DNA of 64,000 nucleotides from CAWUFC02 sp963921335 (GTDB taxonomy: Bacteria > Pseudomonadota > Gammaproteobacteria > Pseudomonadales > Halieaceae). Position 1 is the stretch's first letter; the number at the start of each line of letters is the position of its first letter. Under the pieces are notes generated by a model, which worked only from the letters and a program-made list of their open reading frames with translations, searched no databases and was not told where the DNA came from. Below are positions 42,955 through 52,342 of this stretch, piece after piece. Made by a program: the position numbers and the translations under genes. Where the stretch lies: the NCBI GenBank assembly GCA_963921335.3, contig CAWUFC020000001.1:1984001-2048000 (forward strand), read 5' to 3'.

Positions 42955-45378
42955 TTAGTTACGACCCCACTGGAAGATCACGTCTACACCGTAGCTGCGC
43001 AGTTCCTTGAAGTTGTTCACTGCAAAGCCCAGGGTGCCGAAGTCGATACCCCACTCACGATACTCTTCGTCAGTCAGGTTGCGACCCCACAGACCTACGC
43101 TGAGGCTACCTGCGCTGCCGATCTGAATCTCGCTGAAAGTGGCGCGAGCGTGGAACATGGTCTGGTCGTCAGTGCTATCGTAAAAGTTCAGCTGTGGATG
43201 ATAGACCATCTCATCTCGATAGGTCAGTTCGCCGCGTAGGTTAAAGTTACCCCAGGAAGCAGGGCGATCGTAGGATAGTATCAAGGCGCCGTTATTCTTC
43301 GGCGTGCGAGCCTGCTTGGCTACGTCGGAAATATCCTCGTTACCCGTGATCGGATCGGCGCCAGGGCCGGGATCAGGCAGTGCCGTGATAGGATCGATGC
43401 GCTGGGTGATGAACTCCTTGTACTCCGCATCAGTATAGCCGTAGTTGAACATCAGCCGCAGTCCTTCGGTCAGCTGCGCTGTCAGCTCAAGTTCCAGACC
43501 TTTGATCTCCAACTCACCGGCGTTCAGGGTGACAGAGGAGGCACCGCCTTCACCGGCCTGGAAGCTGTTGACCTGGGCATCGTCATACTCCATGTAGAAG
43601 ATAGCGCCGTTCAAACGAATTCGTGAGTCCATCCAGTCCGACTTTAGGCCCAACTCGTAGTTGGTCACAGTTTCCTCGTCGAAACCCTGCTGGAAATCTG
43701 CCTCACTGGTGGAACGAGCGCCGAAGCCACCGGCACGGTAGCCGTTGGACACTGTTACATAGGTACGGACGTCCTCATTCCAGGCGTAGTTCAGGGTAAT
43801 ACCACCACTGGTGTTGTCCCAGTCATCCTCGGCCTCGTTGAGCTTGATGTTGCCGAGGTCGTCGACGATACGGCCATTGCGCAAGTAGGCATACTTTTCA
43901 TCTTCCGTATAACGCAGGCCTACAGTCAGGTCCAGTGCCTCAGTGAAGGAGTAGGTTAACTGACCGAATATGGCCTGCGACTCGTTTTTAGAGCCGTACT
44001 GGAATATGGGAGAGCTAAGCTGCGCGTCCTTGCCCAGACATGGGGCGGGGCTGACAAAGTCGGCACAAAGAAACGCTTGGACTTGAGGGGGTTGTGAGCC
44101 GTATGCAAACTGGGCCGGCAGGATAAATTCCTGTGGGTTGTCCTCGTTACTCTCTTCTTCGAACCAGTAGTAACCGGCTACGAACTGCAGGCGGTCATCG
44201 AAAGCATCGCCCAGAATTTGGAACTCGTGCGTCGTTTGCTCGTTGTCACTTTCCCGTGTGGCACGGAAGACGGAGCGGTATTCGCCAGCAGGGACCAATT
44301 GGCCCGGTGCCACAGTCGCGTCCTCCAGTACAGTCAACCCGTCAGACTGGAAACCACCGAAGTCGGTACCCGTGGTGCCGCTATCCCATTCTCTTTGCGC
44401 CCCGATGTATTTCAGTGTGATGTTTTCACTCACATCCCAGGCCAGCGTCAGGGTGTGCATCTCAATGTCTGAGTAGGTGTCCTTACCCGTAGCAAAAGGC
44501 ATCGGCAGGCTACCGAGTCGATCGGGGCTGGCAAAATCAGTCGCTTGCTGCGTGATTGCGCCGCCCAGCTGATTATTCGGCGGACGTGTCGCTACAATCT
44601 GTGAGAGGGCGGCGTTACTTTCCCGCTCAGACTTGTCGTAGCTGTAGTCTGCCTGGAATACATCCCCAGGTGTGAGTTGCAGGGCTATGCGGAATGCATC
44701 CGACTCCTGCTCACCTAGCTTGTTGCCCGCGATACTGTTGTTCACCAGACCGTCTTTTTCATTGTAGTTGTAGGTGAACTTGGCGGCGAAAACATCTCCC
44801 AGCTTACCGGTATCAATGGTGGTTTTTGAGCGGAAGAAATCCCGGTTACCCACAGTTAAGTGCTGCTTGAAGGCGAAATCATCGAAGGGCTTTTCGGTGA
44901 TGATGTTGATCGCACCACCGATGGTGTTGCGGCCGTACAGAGTGCCCTGCGGGCCACGCAGGACTTCAATGCGTTCGAGGTCGACAATGTCGAACACCGC
45001 GCCTGTGTTACGGGCGACGTAAACGCCGTCGATATAAACACCCACAGTGTTCTCTACCAACAACGAAGTTTCGCCGCTGCCCACACCACGAATGCTGTAA
45101 CCATAGTTATCGAGGGACGATGGCTGTCTGTCGATACTAAGGTTGGCTGTGTATTCCGCGACCTGACCTGCCTCAAAAGCGCCAATGGCTTCCAGTTCTT
45201 CCTGGGCGAAGGCGGCTACCGAGATCGGGGTATCCTGCAGTGACTCAGCCCTTTTCTGGGCGGTCACGATCACTTCTTCGAGCGCAAGACTGTTCTGGGC
45301 ATGGCTTGGCATCGAAACGGTGGCCGCAACGGCACTGGCAATGAGGGTATGACGTAAAGTCTTGCTACGGTCGAGCAT
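42955..45378 (-). CDS. TonB-dependent receptor, large
   Basis: 807 residues. Signal peptide to about PSHAQ; plug VIVTAQKRAESLQDTPISVAAFAQEELEAIGAF through VLRGPQGTLYGRNTIGGAINIITEKP; barrel ending VDVIFQWGRN. The IVTAQKR-type TonB-box region is the one seen in marine Sphingomonas- and Halieaceae-like receptors that take up hydrophobic or complex organics rather than siderophores alone. The ligand is unknown. The context (catabolic SDRs, DUF1214, DUF3604, LLM oxidoreductase) suggests organic substrate uptake. Confidence 0.93.
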   Translation of the reverse strand: MLDRSKTLRHTLIASAVAATVSMPSHAQNSLALEEVIVTAQKRAESLQDTPISVAAFAQEELEAIGAFEAGQVAEYTANLSIDRQPSSLDNYGYSIRGVGSGETSLLVENTVGVYIDGVYVARNTGAVFDIVDLERIEVLRGPQGTLYGRNTIGGAINIITEKPFDDFAFKQHLTVGNRDFFRSKTTIDTGKLGDVFAAKFTYNYNEKDGLVNNSIAGNKLGEQESDAFRIALQLTPGDVFQADYSYDKSERESNAALSQIVATRPPNNQLGGAITQQATDFASPDRLGSLPMPFATGKDTYSDIEMHTLTLAWDVSENITLKYIGAQREWDSGTTGTDFGGFQSDGLTVLEDATVAPGQLVPAGEYRSVFRATRESDNEQTTHEFQILGDAFDDRLQFVAGYYWFEEESNEDNPQEFILPAQFAYGSQPPQVQAFLCADFVSPAPCLGKDAQLSSPIFQYGSKNESQAIFGQLTYSFTEALDLTVGLRYTEDEKYAYLRNGRIVDDLGNIKLNEAEDDWDNTSGGITLNYAWNEDVRTYVTVSNGYRAGGFGARSTSEADFQQGFDEETVTNYELGLKSDWMDSRIRLNGAIFYMEYDDAQVNSFQAGEGGASSVTLNAGELEIKGLELELTAQLTEGLRLMFNYGYTDAEYKEFITQRIDPITALPDPGPGADPITGNEDISDVAKQARTPKNNGALILSYDRPASWGNFNLRGELTYRDEMVYHPQLNFYDSTDDQTMFHARATFSEIQIGSAGSLSVGLWGRNLTDEEYREWGIDFGTLGFAVNNFKELRSYGVDVIFQWGRN

Positions 45379-45446
45379 AGGTACATCCTCTGTTTACTTA
45401 TATTTATAGTTAGAGTGCAGACTAGAAGCACGCTCCTTCGAGTCTA

Positions 45447-45470
45447 CTTTGTATTAGACGAATTACAAAG
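45447..45470. promoter_or_regulatory. Palindrome upstream of the large TonB receptor
   Basis: CTTTGTA (45447-45453) and TACAAAG (45464-45470) are exact complements ten bases apart, 69-92 bases upstream of the receptor start. GCACGC and GCGTGC flank them. This could be a repressor or activator operator, or an RNA hairpin. No known regulator is assigned. Confidence 0.4.
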
Positions 45471-45512
45471 CGTGCCCCTCAAGAGCGATTCAAATAGTTA
45501 AACCGAAAATTC

Positions 45513-47570
45513 TTATTGTGAGGCCGCTGCGCTGTACCAGATGGGCGAGGTCCAGGCCCGCTCCTGGATCGTTTTTGGCAGGTCCTCATAGTGGCAGGAT
45601 TCCGGCCGCTCCGATTCCGGGATGGCATTGCATTGCCAGGTGCTCCAGCGGCAGCTGGGATTTTCTACCACGCGGCTGTAGTACACCGCGTCCTGGGTGG
45701 GGTCGAAGTCCGGGTCCTGCCATACGCTGCACAGCTGGGCAAAACCGCTGCCGCGGGGCTGGCAGCTGTTCAGGTCTACGCTGGCGCCATTGCTGCTGTT
45801 GCCGGCCACTTCGTAGATCTTTTGCCAGGTTTTACCCTCGACATCGACCCAGCCCTTGATGACTTGAAGTTGTTGCAGCGGATTGCTCAGCGGATCCTGA
45901 CTGGCACTGACCAGAAATGATGGGGCCTCGCCCGCGGGCCTTCCAGGCAGGTCGCTGCCCATGGGCACGGCCTGTTTGTAGGCGTCCTCGACCATTTTGG
46001 TTGATTGGCAGAGCTCAGTGTCTAACTGCCAGCCACCGAAGAAGCGCGGAGTGATGCGCGGTCCGCTGGTGCCAAACGTTTCTCTTCGCTTCATCGCGGC
46101 GAATATGGAAGCGCGAGAATTCTCCTCTGCCCAGACACCGGCCACTCCGCCTGGCCCGTAGCGCACCGGTGAGCCCTTGGCGATACCACCGGGTACTTCC
46201 ACATCCCCGCGCAGGCGGTTGCGAGCGACCCGGTCGGGCCCGTTGGCACCCATGTAGTTGTTCTCTGTGTCGGCGGTCGCCGTTGCATTGTGATTGTCAG
46301 TGGCTGCCACAATGCCGAGCTTGAAGGGGTTCACGCCAAGACGTTTTGCTTCTGCCTGCCCGTTGGGCAGAGCGTAGCGGGCATAGCTGAATCGGGACAG
46401 GCACCCGCTCAAGCGCATATTGCCGCTGCCCATCTCATCGCCACAGTCGAATATTTCTTCAGCGGGGGAACGCAATTTTTCGAAATCACAAAGTTCGTCG
46501 GCAACACCATAGACGCTGCTTAGTCCGTTGCGGCATTCGGAATCACCCTTGACCTGCATGATCTCCACCAGACGTTCGATGTTGTTACGCAATCCGGCAA
46601 AGTGACGCCGCCGATCCTGATCCAGATCCTCCCTCATGGAGTAAGGAAACCACATGCGCCCACTGGACCAGTTGCTGTTGTGAGGAATGGTCAGCACGTC
46701 GCAATCCTCGTTGCCCTCGATGCAACTGTCGTTGAGCCACTGTAACAACTGCTCCGGCGTATTCATGTCGGCGGCACTCACCACTGCTCGTGGCACATTG
46801 CTTGACGCGAATATCACATTGCGATGCAGGTTGGCACCGTCTGCCGCCAGCGTGTACTCGTAGCCGTGGAAGCTGGTGAACTGGCAGTCGCTGTCCCGCG
46901 ATTGCCAATGCTCCGTGGCCCGCTGGTTGTCGCGCCAGGCCTCTACAGCTGCGGCACGGCAGTCTCCGCCCCCTGGCCCGCATACCTTAAGGGAACGCTC
47001 GGTCGTAAAGATGGCCTGAGAGGCTAGCTTCACCAGTGGCGTCATAGCCTCACCCAGAGGTAGCTGCCAGTCGCCGCGATAGATGTTACAGATCATGGAA
47101 TCATAGCCGGCAGAACTGGGGTCGTAGCAAATGAGTCTTTCGCCCAGTTTGCCGGCGTGATCGGTTACCGCGGCGAAGTCCAATGGACGCTCGAGTTGAA
47201 TCAGGGGTACTTGGGCATCAGCAGGGTCGGAGTCCAGCCGGTATTGAAGCTTTTCACCACGGGCGAAGCGATAGGCGTCGTCAACTGTATTGGTCACACC
47301 GAAGGCTCCCGCGTCATAGGAGGCAGAGGTGTGAATATGCAGGCCGCCGAACAGGGCTTGTCGTTCCGGCTGATAGTTGCTGCATGGCTCCGAGGGTGCG
47401 GCGAATTCAGAGGGCTGCGCCGGCTGGCTGAAAAACTGCCTGATTTGCTCCGGGTCATTGGTCGTCGAGCGGAGTTGTTCCTGCAGGTATGTGCGAGACC
47501 ACAGGGCAAAGATAGCCAACAGTACAAATAGTACGGCCAGGGTCCACAGGGTTTTGTTCAAGCGCGTCAT
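45513..47570 (-). CDS. DUF3604 family protein
   Basis: 685 residues: one N-terminal membrane anchor (LWTLAVLFVLLAIFALW), then FGGLHIHTSASYDAGAFG with an HxH metal-like motif as in PHP-type hydrolases, DFAAVTDHAGKLGE, IPHNSNWS and ATDNHNATATAD. These match DUF3604, a marine-bacterial family of unknown substrate. It is probably periplasmic. It lies 134 bases upstream of the TonB receptor on the same strand and could process its ligand. Confidence 0.88.
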   Translation of the reverse strand: MTRLNKTLWTLAVLFVLLAIFALWSRTYLQEQLRSTTNDPEQIRQFFSQPAQPSEFAAPSEPCSNYQPERQALFGGLHIHTSASYDAGAFGVTNTVDDAYRFARGEKLQYRLDSDPADAQVPLIQLERPLDFAAVTDHAGKLGERLICYDPSSAGYDSMICNIYRGDWQLPLGEAMTPLVKLASQAIFTTERSLKVCGPGGGDCRAAAVEAWRDNQRATEHWQSRDSDCQFTSFHGYEYTLAADGANLHRNVIFASSNVPRAVVSAADMNTPEQLLQWLNDSCIEGNEDCDVLTIPHNSNWSSGRMWFPYSMREDLDQDRRRHFAGLRNNIERLVEIMQVKGDSECRNGLSSVYGVADELCDFEKLRSPAEEIFDCGDEMGSGNMRLSGCLSRFSYARYALPNGQAEAKRLGVNPFKLGIVAATDNHNATATADTENNYMGANGPDRVARNRLRGDVEVPGGIAKGSPVRYGPGGVAGVWAEENSRASIFAAMKRRETFGTSGPRITPRFFGGWQLDTELCQSTKMVEDAYKQAVPMGSDLPGRPAGEAPSFLVSASQDPLSNPLQQLQVIKGWVDVEGKTWQKIYEVAGNSSNGASVDLNSCQPRGSGFAQLCSVWQDPDFDPTQDAVYYSRVVENPSCRWSTWQCNAIPESERPESCHYEDLPKTIQERAWTSPIWYSAAASQ

Positions 47571-47624
47571 GGTTGCGGCTATAGTAACCTGATTGCTCTG
47601 AATCGGAACTGAAATCGGTCTGAC

Positions 47625-48605
47625 ATGGTAAACAGCAACCTACGAATCAATATGACTGGCACCGAACAGGATGCCGCAGCCGCATCGCTGCGCTATCGCA
47701 CAGCGATTGATATGGCCGCCTATGCCGATCAGGCTGGTTTCGCCAGTGTCAACGTCGAGGAGCATTACTGTGCTGATAATGGCTGGCTACCATCGCCGCT
47801 GACGATGGCTGCGGCGATCGCTGCGCGTACCGAGCGGTGCCAGATTGGAGTCATGGCCTTGCTGGTAACGCTTTATGACCCGGTCAGGCTGGCGGAAGAT
47901 TTGGCGGTCATCGATCTGCTCAGTAACGGACGGCTCAATTTCGTCGCGGGTATGGGATATCGCGAGCTCGAATTTCACGCCATGGACAAACCTTTCGCCG
48001 AGCGTGGGCAGTGGATGGACCATGTGCTGGATACTTTATTGCTAGCCTGGGGAGACGAACCCTTCGAGTATCGCGGTCGCATGATCAACGTCACACCCAA
48101 GCCGGTGCAAAAACCCCACCCCATGTTTCTAGTGGGTGGCATGAGCAAGCCGGCGGCCAGAAGGGCCGCTCGTCGAGGCCTGCCCTTTGGGCCTCCTATT
48201 GCCAATGCCGAGTTGGAAGCGCTGTATTACGAGGAACTAGCAGCCCACGGTCACAGCAACGGTTTTGTCTATACGCCGCCAGAAGATTTTTCAGTCTTGT
48301 TCCTGCATGAGGATCCGGAGCAGGCGTGGGATGAGCTGGGGCACTATTTTTTAGTGGAGGCGGTGGAATATTCCAGCTGGAAGGTGGAGGGGTTGCAGCG
48401 TCCATTGGAGTTTGCCAGCGACAGTGTGGCCGATTTGCGGGCGGAAAAGCGCTATGAAATCATCACCCCGCAGGAGTGCCTGGAGCGTCACCGCAGTAAA
48501 GCTGACTTCTTCGCCACACTGCATCCACTGATTGGCGGTATGCCGCTTGAGCAGGTCTGGTCCTGCCTGCAACTTTACACAGAAAAGGTGTTGCCTGAGC
48601 TATGA
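47625..48605 (+). CDS. Luciferase-like (LLM) flavin monooxygenase
   Basis: 326 residues of the bacterial luciferase-like TIM barrel: YADQAGFASVNVEEHYCADNGWLPSPLTMAAAIAARTERCQIGVMALLVTLYDPVRLAEDLAVIDLLSNGRLNFVAGMGYR and later HPMFLVGGMSKPAARRAAR. The enzyme uses reduced flavin and oxygen, or F420, to oxidise an unknown substrate. Its stop overlaps the next gene's start as ATGA, so it is coupled to the BtrH-like gene and heads a five-gene operon. Confidence 0.9.
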   Translation: MVNSNLRINMTGTEQDAAAASLRYRTAIDMAAYADQAGFASVNVEEHYCADNGWLPSPLTMAAAIAARTERCQIGVMALLVTLYDPVRLAEDLAVIDLLSNGRLNFVAGMGYRELEFHAMDKPFAERGQWMDHVLDTLLLAWGDEPFEYRGRMINVTPKPVQKPHPMFLVGGMSKPAARRAARRGLPFGPPIANAELEALYYEELAAHGHSNGFVYTPPEDFSVLFLHEDPEQAWDELGHYFLVEAVEYSSWKVEGLQRPLEFASDSVADLRAEKRYEIITPQECLERHRSKADFFATLHPLIGGMPLEQVWSCLQLYTEKVLPEL

Positions 48606-49651
48606 AGACGTTGATCGAAGATTATCGCAACCTCCCCGCTGGCCACTGTGGCAGCGGTGCCATGGCCAACCTGATTTACCACTACACCGGGCTGGACTTG
48701 CCCGAGGGCGTGATTTTCGGTCTGGGTGCGGGCATTGATGCCATCTTTTTTAGCTACGACCATGAAGAAGCGCCCTTTATGCTGTTTGGCCGCAACTCTT
48801 CGATGGAAGCGGACCTGGCCACGACCCTGGGCCTGGACTATAGCATGCAGATGGAGGCAGATGACGATAAGGCCTGGGAGCTGGTCAGGGCCGAGGTCGA
48901 GGCGGGCAAGCCGACGCTCTTGTCCGGAGATATCTTTTACCTGGATTACCGCGACTTCAAGGTGCATTTTCCGGCTCACAAATTCGTCTTGCTGGGTTTC
49001 GACGAGGAGGCGGGCGAGACCTATATTGCTGATCGTATAAGGCCGGAGGCTGAGACCTGCTCCATGCAAGCCCTTCGGCTGAGTCGTAATCCACCAGTGG
49101 GCATATCTACTTTCAATGAGTGGGATAAGTTCAGCTCCGGTGCCCAACGACACAGTATGCCCGATGCCTGCGGCCTCGCTCTCAAGATGGCGGTGGAGCG
49201 CATGCAGGGAATTGACTCGTCCCAAAAAGAGCTGATGGGTGCGGCCCAGGGTGGGGGCGGCGCAGTGGAAACTGGCCTGAAGGGGCTGTTGGCGTTTTCC
49301 AAAGCATTACCCGGCTTTGTCGAGCACACCAATGCCAGTGGCTGTGCCCAGTATGTGGACAATGCCATTATCAAGTACGGTACCGGCGGCGGCTTTTTCC
49401 GGGATCACTATGCTGCTTTTATGCGCTTTGCCCGTGAGCACCGGCCTGATCTGGTCAGCACGGTAACCGTCGACCTGGCACAGGAGGCTGCTGATCGCTG
49501 GAACGCGCTGTCGCCGACCATGCAGCACCTGGTGCAGACCCCGGAGGACAAGGATGCCTGGAGCAGTGCCCATACCCAGGTACTGGATATTTACGAAACC
49601 GAGTACTCGCTGTTTGGCCACCTGGCCGATACCGTACTCAGAACACACTAG
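48602..49651 (+). CDS. BtrH-like acyltransferase (BtrH_N/DUF4872)
   Basis: 349 residues. The N-terminus has HCGSGAMANLIYHYTGLDLPEGVIFGLGAG with His15-Cys16, the BtrH_N domain of papain/C39-like fold, and the second half is DUF4872-like. In butirosin synthesis BtrH moves an acyl side chain from a carrier protein to the aminoglycoside. No carrier-protein gene is nearby, so the acyl donor here is unknown. Coupled by ATGA to the LLM oxidoreductase. Role inferred from family only. Confidence 0.8.
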   Translation: MKTLIEDYRNLPAGHCGSGAMANLIYHYTGLDLPEGVIFGLGAGIDAIFFSYDHEEAPFMLFGRNSSMEADLATTLGLDYSMQMEADDDKAWELVRAEVEAGKPTLLSGDIFYLDYRDFKVHFPAHKFVLLGFDEEAGETYIADRIRPEAETCSMQALRLSRNPPVGISTFNEWDKFSSGAQRHSMPDACGLALKMAVERMQGIDSSQKELMGAAQGGGGAVETGLKGLLAFSKALPGFVEHTNASGCAQYVDNAIIKYGTGGGFFRDHYAAFMRFAREHRPDLVSTVTVDLAQEAADRWNALSPTMQHLVQTPEDKDAWSSAHTQVLDIYETEYSLFGHLADTVLRTH

Positions 49652-49665
49652 CAGTTGGAGTTCCT

Positions 49666-50007
49666 ATGCAAGCAAGTGACAAAGTGGCCGTTGTTGAAAA
49701 ATATGTACAGGCCTTTGCCGAGTCAAACCTGGATATTATTCGCGAGATCTTCGCGGAGGATGCCGTGGTTCACGACCCTGTGGGAAGTGACCCCTATGTG
49801 GGTATGGAGGCCATCATTGGTTTCTACGAGCAATCGGTGCCGGGCCCGACCACCCTGGAATTGACTGGCAATCCCCGCTGTGCCGGTGACTCAGTGGCGT
49901 TCCCTTTCAACGCGGTAGTCGGCGAGATGCGCATTGAGATCATTGATGTGTTCGAGTTCAACGCTGATGGCAAAGTCCAGACCATGCGCGCCTACTGGAG
50001 TATGTAA
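49666..50007 (+). CDS. Ketosteroid-isomerase-like (SnoaL/NTF2) protein
   Basis: 113 residues: VVEKYVQAFAESNLDIIREIFAEDAVVHDPVGSDPYVGMEAIIGFYEQSV with the Asp/His pocket and the C-terminal DVFEFNADGKVQTMRAYW, as in steroid delta-isomerase-like NTF2 proteins. It follows the BtrH-like gene by 14 bases. Catalysis on a ring ketone is plausible in an operon with an LLM monooxygenase. Confidence 0.88.
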   Translation: MQASDKVAVVEKYVQAFAESNLDIIREIFAEDAVVHDPVGSDPYVGMEAIIGFYEQSVPGPTTLELTGNPRCAGDSVAFPFNAVVGEMRIEIIDVFEFNADGKVQTMRAYWSM

Positions 50008-50012
50008 AACCT

Positions 50013-50318
50013 GTGGCCCCCGCTCCTGCAGAACAACGGGTGCAACTGGTCGCCTGCGGCTACTGCGAGGGCCCGATGATCAAAGGGGCAGGCAAATGTC
50101 CTGCCTGTGGCACACCGGAGGGCGGCAAGGAATACCCCTACATCTTTCGTAGCCCGGCCCGCGAAGAAGTTTGGCCTCTGTTCAAGTGGTGGGGCATCTG
50201 GTCGGTGGTGGTTTGGGTGTTGGCCGGGTTTCAGCTGGGCAAGGTGTCCTCGGTGTTGCTGGCCGCACTGACCATCGTTTACAGCATAAGAATCATGCGG
50301 CGCTGGGTCGCCGGATAA
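50013..50318 (+). CDS. Zinc-ribbon membrane protein
   Basis: 101 residues from a GTG at 50013. CGYCEGPMIKGAGKCPACG gives two CxxC pairs (residues 15, 18, 29, 32) for a zinc ribbon, then two membrane helices (about 58-76 and 78-95). The family is not recognised. It is five bases after the SnoaL gene and 23 before the EthD gene, so likely in the same transcript. Confidence 0.7.
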   Translation: MAPAPAEQRVQLVACGYCEGPMIKGAGKCPACGTPEGGKEYPYIFRSPAREEVWPLFKWWGIWSVVVWVLAGFQLGKVSSVLLAALTIVYSIRIMRRWVAG

Positions 50319-50341
50319 GCAAGACAATAAGAGGAGTCCTC

Positions 50342-51049
50342 ATGGAAAAGATTCTGTACCCGGTCTGGAAGTCTGAAACGCTCAGTGGCGATGAGTTTCG
50401 CGACCAGCTTTTGGAACAGCTGGCCCCGGCACTGTTGGCGCTGGATGTTCGCGGCCTGCGCTTCTCTGTGGTAGACAGCGAGGTAGATGCTGCGGCCGGT
50501 CTGCGCATCGAAAACGCCAGGCCGGTGATGGATGCGATGATTTCCGTATGGCTGGACAGCTCCGTATACCGGGCGCCAGTTGAGGAACACATTGCTGCAC
50601 ACTGCCAGCGTTTTGCGGGTTACCTGGTGACCGAGTCCGAACCGATTCTCAACACCGATCATCCCCAGCGGGAGGGCGAGCGCACTTATGGGATGGCCCA
50701 GGTGGTGTTTTTACAGCGGCCACGCCGACTCAGCGAACAGCAGTGGTTGGAGATCTGGCATGGCAGTCACACCCAGGTGGCGATCGATACTCAGTCCACC
50801 TTTGGCTACCGCCAAAATGTGATTGCCCGGCCGGTCACCTACGCGGCCCCACCTTTCGATGCCATTATTGAGGAGCATTTTCCGCCTGAGGCGATGAGTT
50901 CCCAGCACGCCTTCTATGCGGCAGAAGATGAGGCGACCCTGGAGAAACACCGCCAGGCGATGATTGACAGCTGTGCACGCTTTATTGATTTCGACAAGAT
51001 CGACTGTGTGCCCACCAGCGAGTACGTGGTGAAATTACCGGGCAGCTGA
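50342..51049 (+). CDS. EthD-domain protein
   Basis: 235 residues from ATG 50342 with AGAGGAG upstream; the longer open frame is upstream overlap. The second half, YGMAQVVFLQRPRRLSEQQWLEIWHGSHTQVAIDTQSTFGYRQNVI, and later HAFYAAEDEATLEKHRQAMI fit the EthD dimeric barrel, named after an ether-degradation protein and common in catabolic operons. The first half may be a second, weaker copy. Its end overlaps htpX by 15 bases. Confidence 0.82.
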   Translation: MEKILYPVWKSETLSGDEFRDQLLEQLAPALLALDVRGLRFSVVDSEVDAAAGLRIENARPVMDAMISVWLDSSVYRAPVEEHIAAHCQRFAGYLVTESEPILNTDHPQREGERTYGMAQVVFLQRPRRLSEQQWLEIWHGSHTQVAIDTQSTFGYRQNVIARPVTYAAPPFDAIIEEHFPPEAMSSQHAFYAAEDEATLEKHRQAMIDSCARFIDFDKIDCVPTSEYVVKLPGS

Positions 51050-51925
51050 AGCCAGCGCCTGTATCCGCTCTTCCAGGGGCGGGTGGCTCATAAACAGCTT
51101 GGTGGCGTTTTCCTTGAGCTGTTCACTGATACCAAAGGCAGTCAGTTCACCGGGTAGATCCTGGGGCAGGCCCTGCTCGGCGCGCAGACGTTGCAATGCA
51201 CCGATCATCGCCGCGCTGCCCGCCAGGCTGGCGCCTGCAGCGTCTGCTCGATATTCGCGCCAGCGAGAAAAGGCCATCACAATCATTGAGGCCAGGAAAC
51301 TCAGGATCACCTGGGCGATGATCGTAGTTACCCAGTAGCCGATGCCGTAACCGCGCTCATTCTTGAAGATGACCCGGTCCACGGTGTGGCCAATGATTCT
51401 GGAGAAAAATAACACAAAGGTATTTACCACGCCCTGAATCAGGGTCAGGGTGACCATATCGCCATTGGCAACGTGACCAATCTCATGGGCCATCACCGCG
51501 CGCACCTCCTCGCGGGGAAAACGCTGCAGCATGCCGGCGCTGACCGCTACCAGGGCGTCATTGCGATTCCAGCCTGTGGCGAACGCATTTGAGGCCTGGC
51601 TCGGGAATATGCCCACTTCCGGCATGCCAATACCGGCGTCATCCGCCAGCTGTTTCACGGTATCCAGCAGCCACTGTTCATCGTTGTTACGCGGTGTCTC
51701 AATGATGTAGTTGCCGGTGCCACGCTTGGCCATCCACTTGGACAAAAACAGGGAAATCAAGGAGCCGCTAAATCCGAAAACCGCACAAAATACCAGTAGC
51801 GCACTCAGATTCAGGTCGACGCCATTGGCGGCCATGAAAGAGTTAAACCCGAGTAAATTAAGTACAAACCCTGCCACCATCAAGATGGCAAAGTTAGTGG
51901 CCAGAAACAGCGCTATACGCATCAT
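51035..51925 (-). CDS. htpX: Membrane metalloprotease HtpX
   Basis: 296 residues. N-terminal helices, zinc motif VMAHEIGHVANGD (HExxH at 147-151), two further membrane segments (IQGVVNTFVLFFSRIIG and VTTIIAQVILSFLASMIVM) and EYRADAAGASLAG with the third ligand. HtpX degrades misfolded membrane proteins. The ATG at 51925 overlaps the upstream gene's TGA as ATGA. It leads a minus-strand quality-control group including a J-domain protein. Confidence 0.95.
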   Translation of the reverse strand: MMRIALFLATNFAILMVAGFVLNLLGFNSFMAANGVDLNLSALLVFCAVFGFSGSLISLFLSKWMAKRGTGNYIIETPRNNDEQWLLDTVKQLADDAGIGMPEVGIFPSQASNAFATGWNRNDALVAVSAGMLQRFPREEVRAVMAHEIGHVANGDMVTLTLIQGVVNTFVLFFSRIIGHTVDRVIFKNERGYGIGYWVTTIIAQVILSFLASMIVMAFSRWREYRADAAGASLAGSAAMIGALQRLRAEQGLPQDLPGELTAFGISEQLKENATKLFMSHPPLEERIQALASAAR

Positions 51926-52257
51926 GATTCAGCTTGTTCCTTTGATTCAGTGCTTTCTTCGGTTGTGGATATTTCGACCCCGGAATCACTCTCTGGTTCC
52001 GTCTCGGCAGCGGGGGCGGGCTCGTCTTCAATCAGGTGTTCGCTGGGCTCAACCTGGGGAAGGCCCCTGTCGCTCATTTCTACCGCGACCACCTCACCGC
52101 GCAGGTCGATGTCTTTGGCACTCAATTCCACCAGTAGATTCACGCCTTCGTCCTCATGTTTGCATAACATGATGCGCTTGGCGTCACGGCCGTCGACCCA
52201 GGCTTTCTTTTTACCCCAGAACTGGCCCAGTTGATTGCGAACGACAAATTCACTCAT
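51922..52257 (-). CDS. Small acidic protein coupled to htpX
   Basis: 111 residues. The N-terminal 70 are ordered (FVVRNQLGQFWGKKKAWVDGRDAKRIMLCKHEDEGVNLLVELSAKDIDLRG); the rest is a Glu/Ser/Thr-rich tail. The family is conserved-hypothetical to me, and no function is assigned. ATGA overlap with htpX shows joint translation, so it may be an adaptor or partner of the protease. Confidence 0.75.
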   Translation of the reverse strand: MSEFVVRNQLGQFWGKKKAWVDGRDAKRIMLCKHEDEGVNLLVELSAKDIDLRGEVVAVEMSDRGLPQVEPSEHLIEDEPAPAAETEPESDSGVEISTTEESTESKEQAES

Positions 52258-52342
52258 GGATTAGGTATTCCTCTAGATTGCGGTGCAAAAACCCGCGCAG
52301 TGTATCGGCTCACCCGTGCGCACGCCAGCCTGTTTGGCGTTA

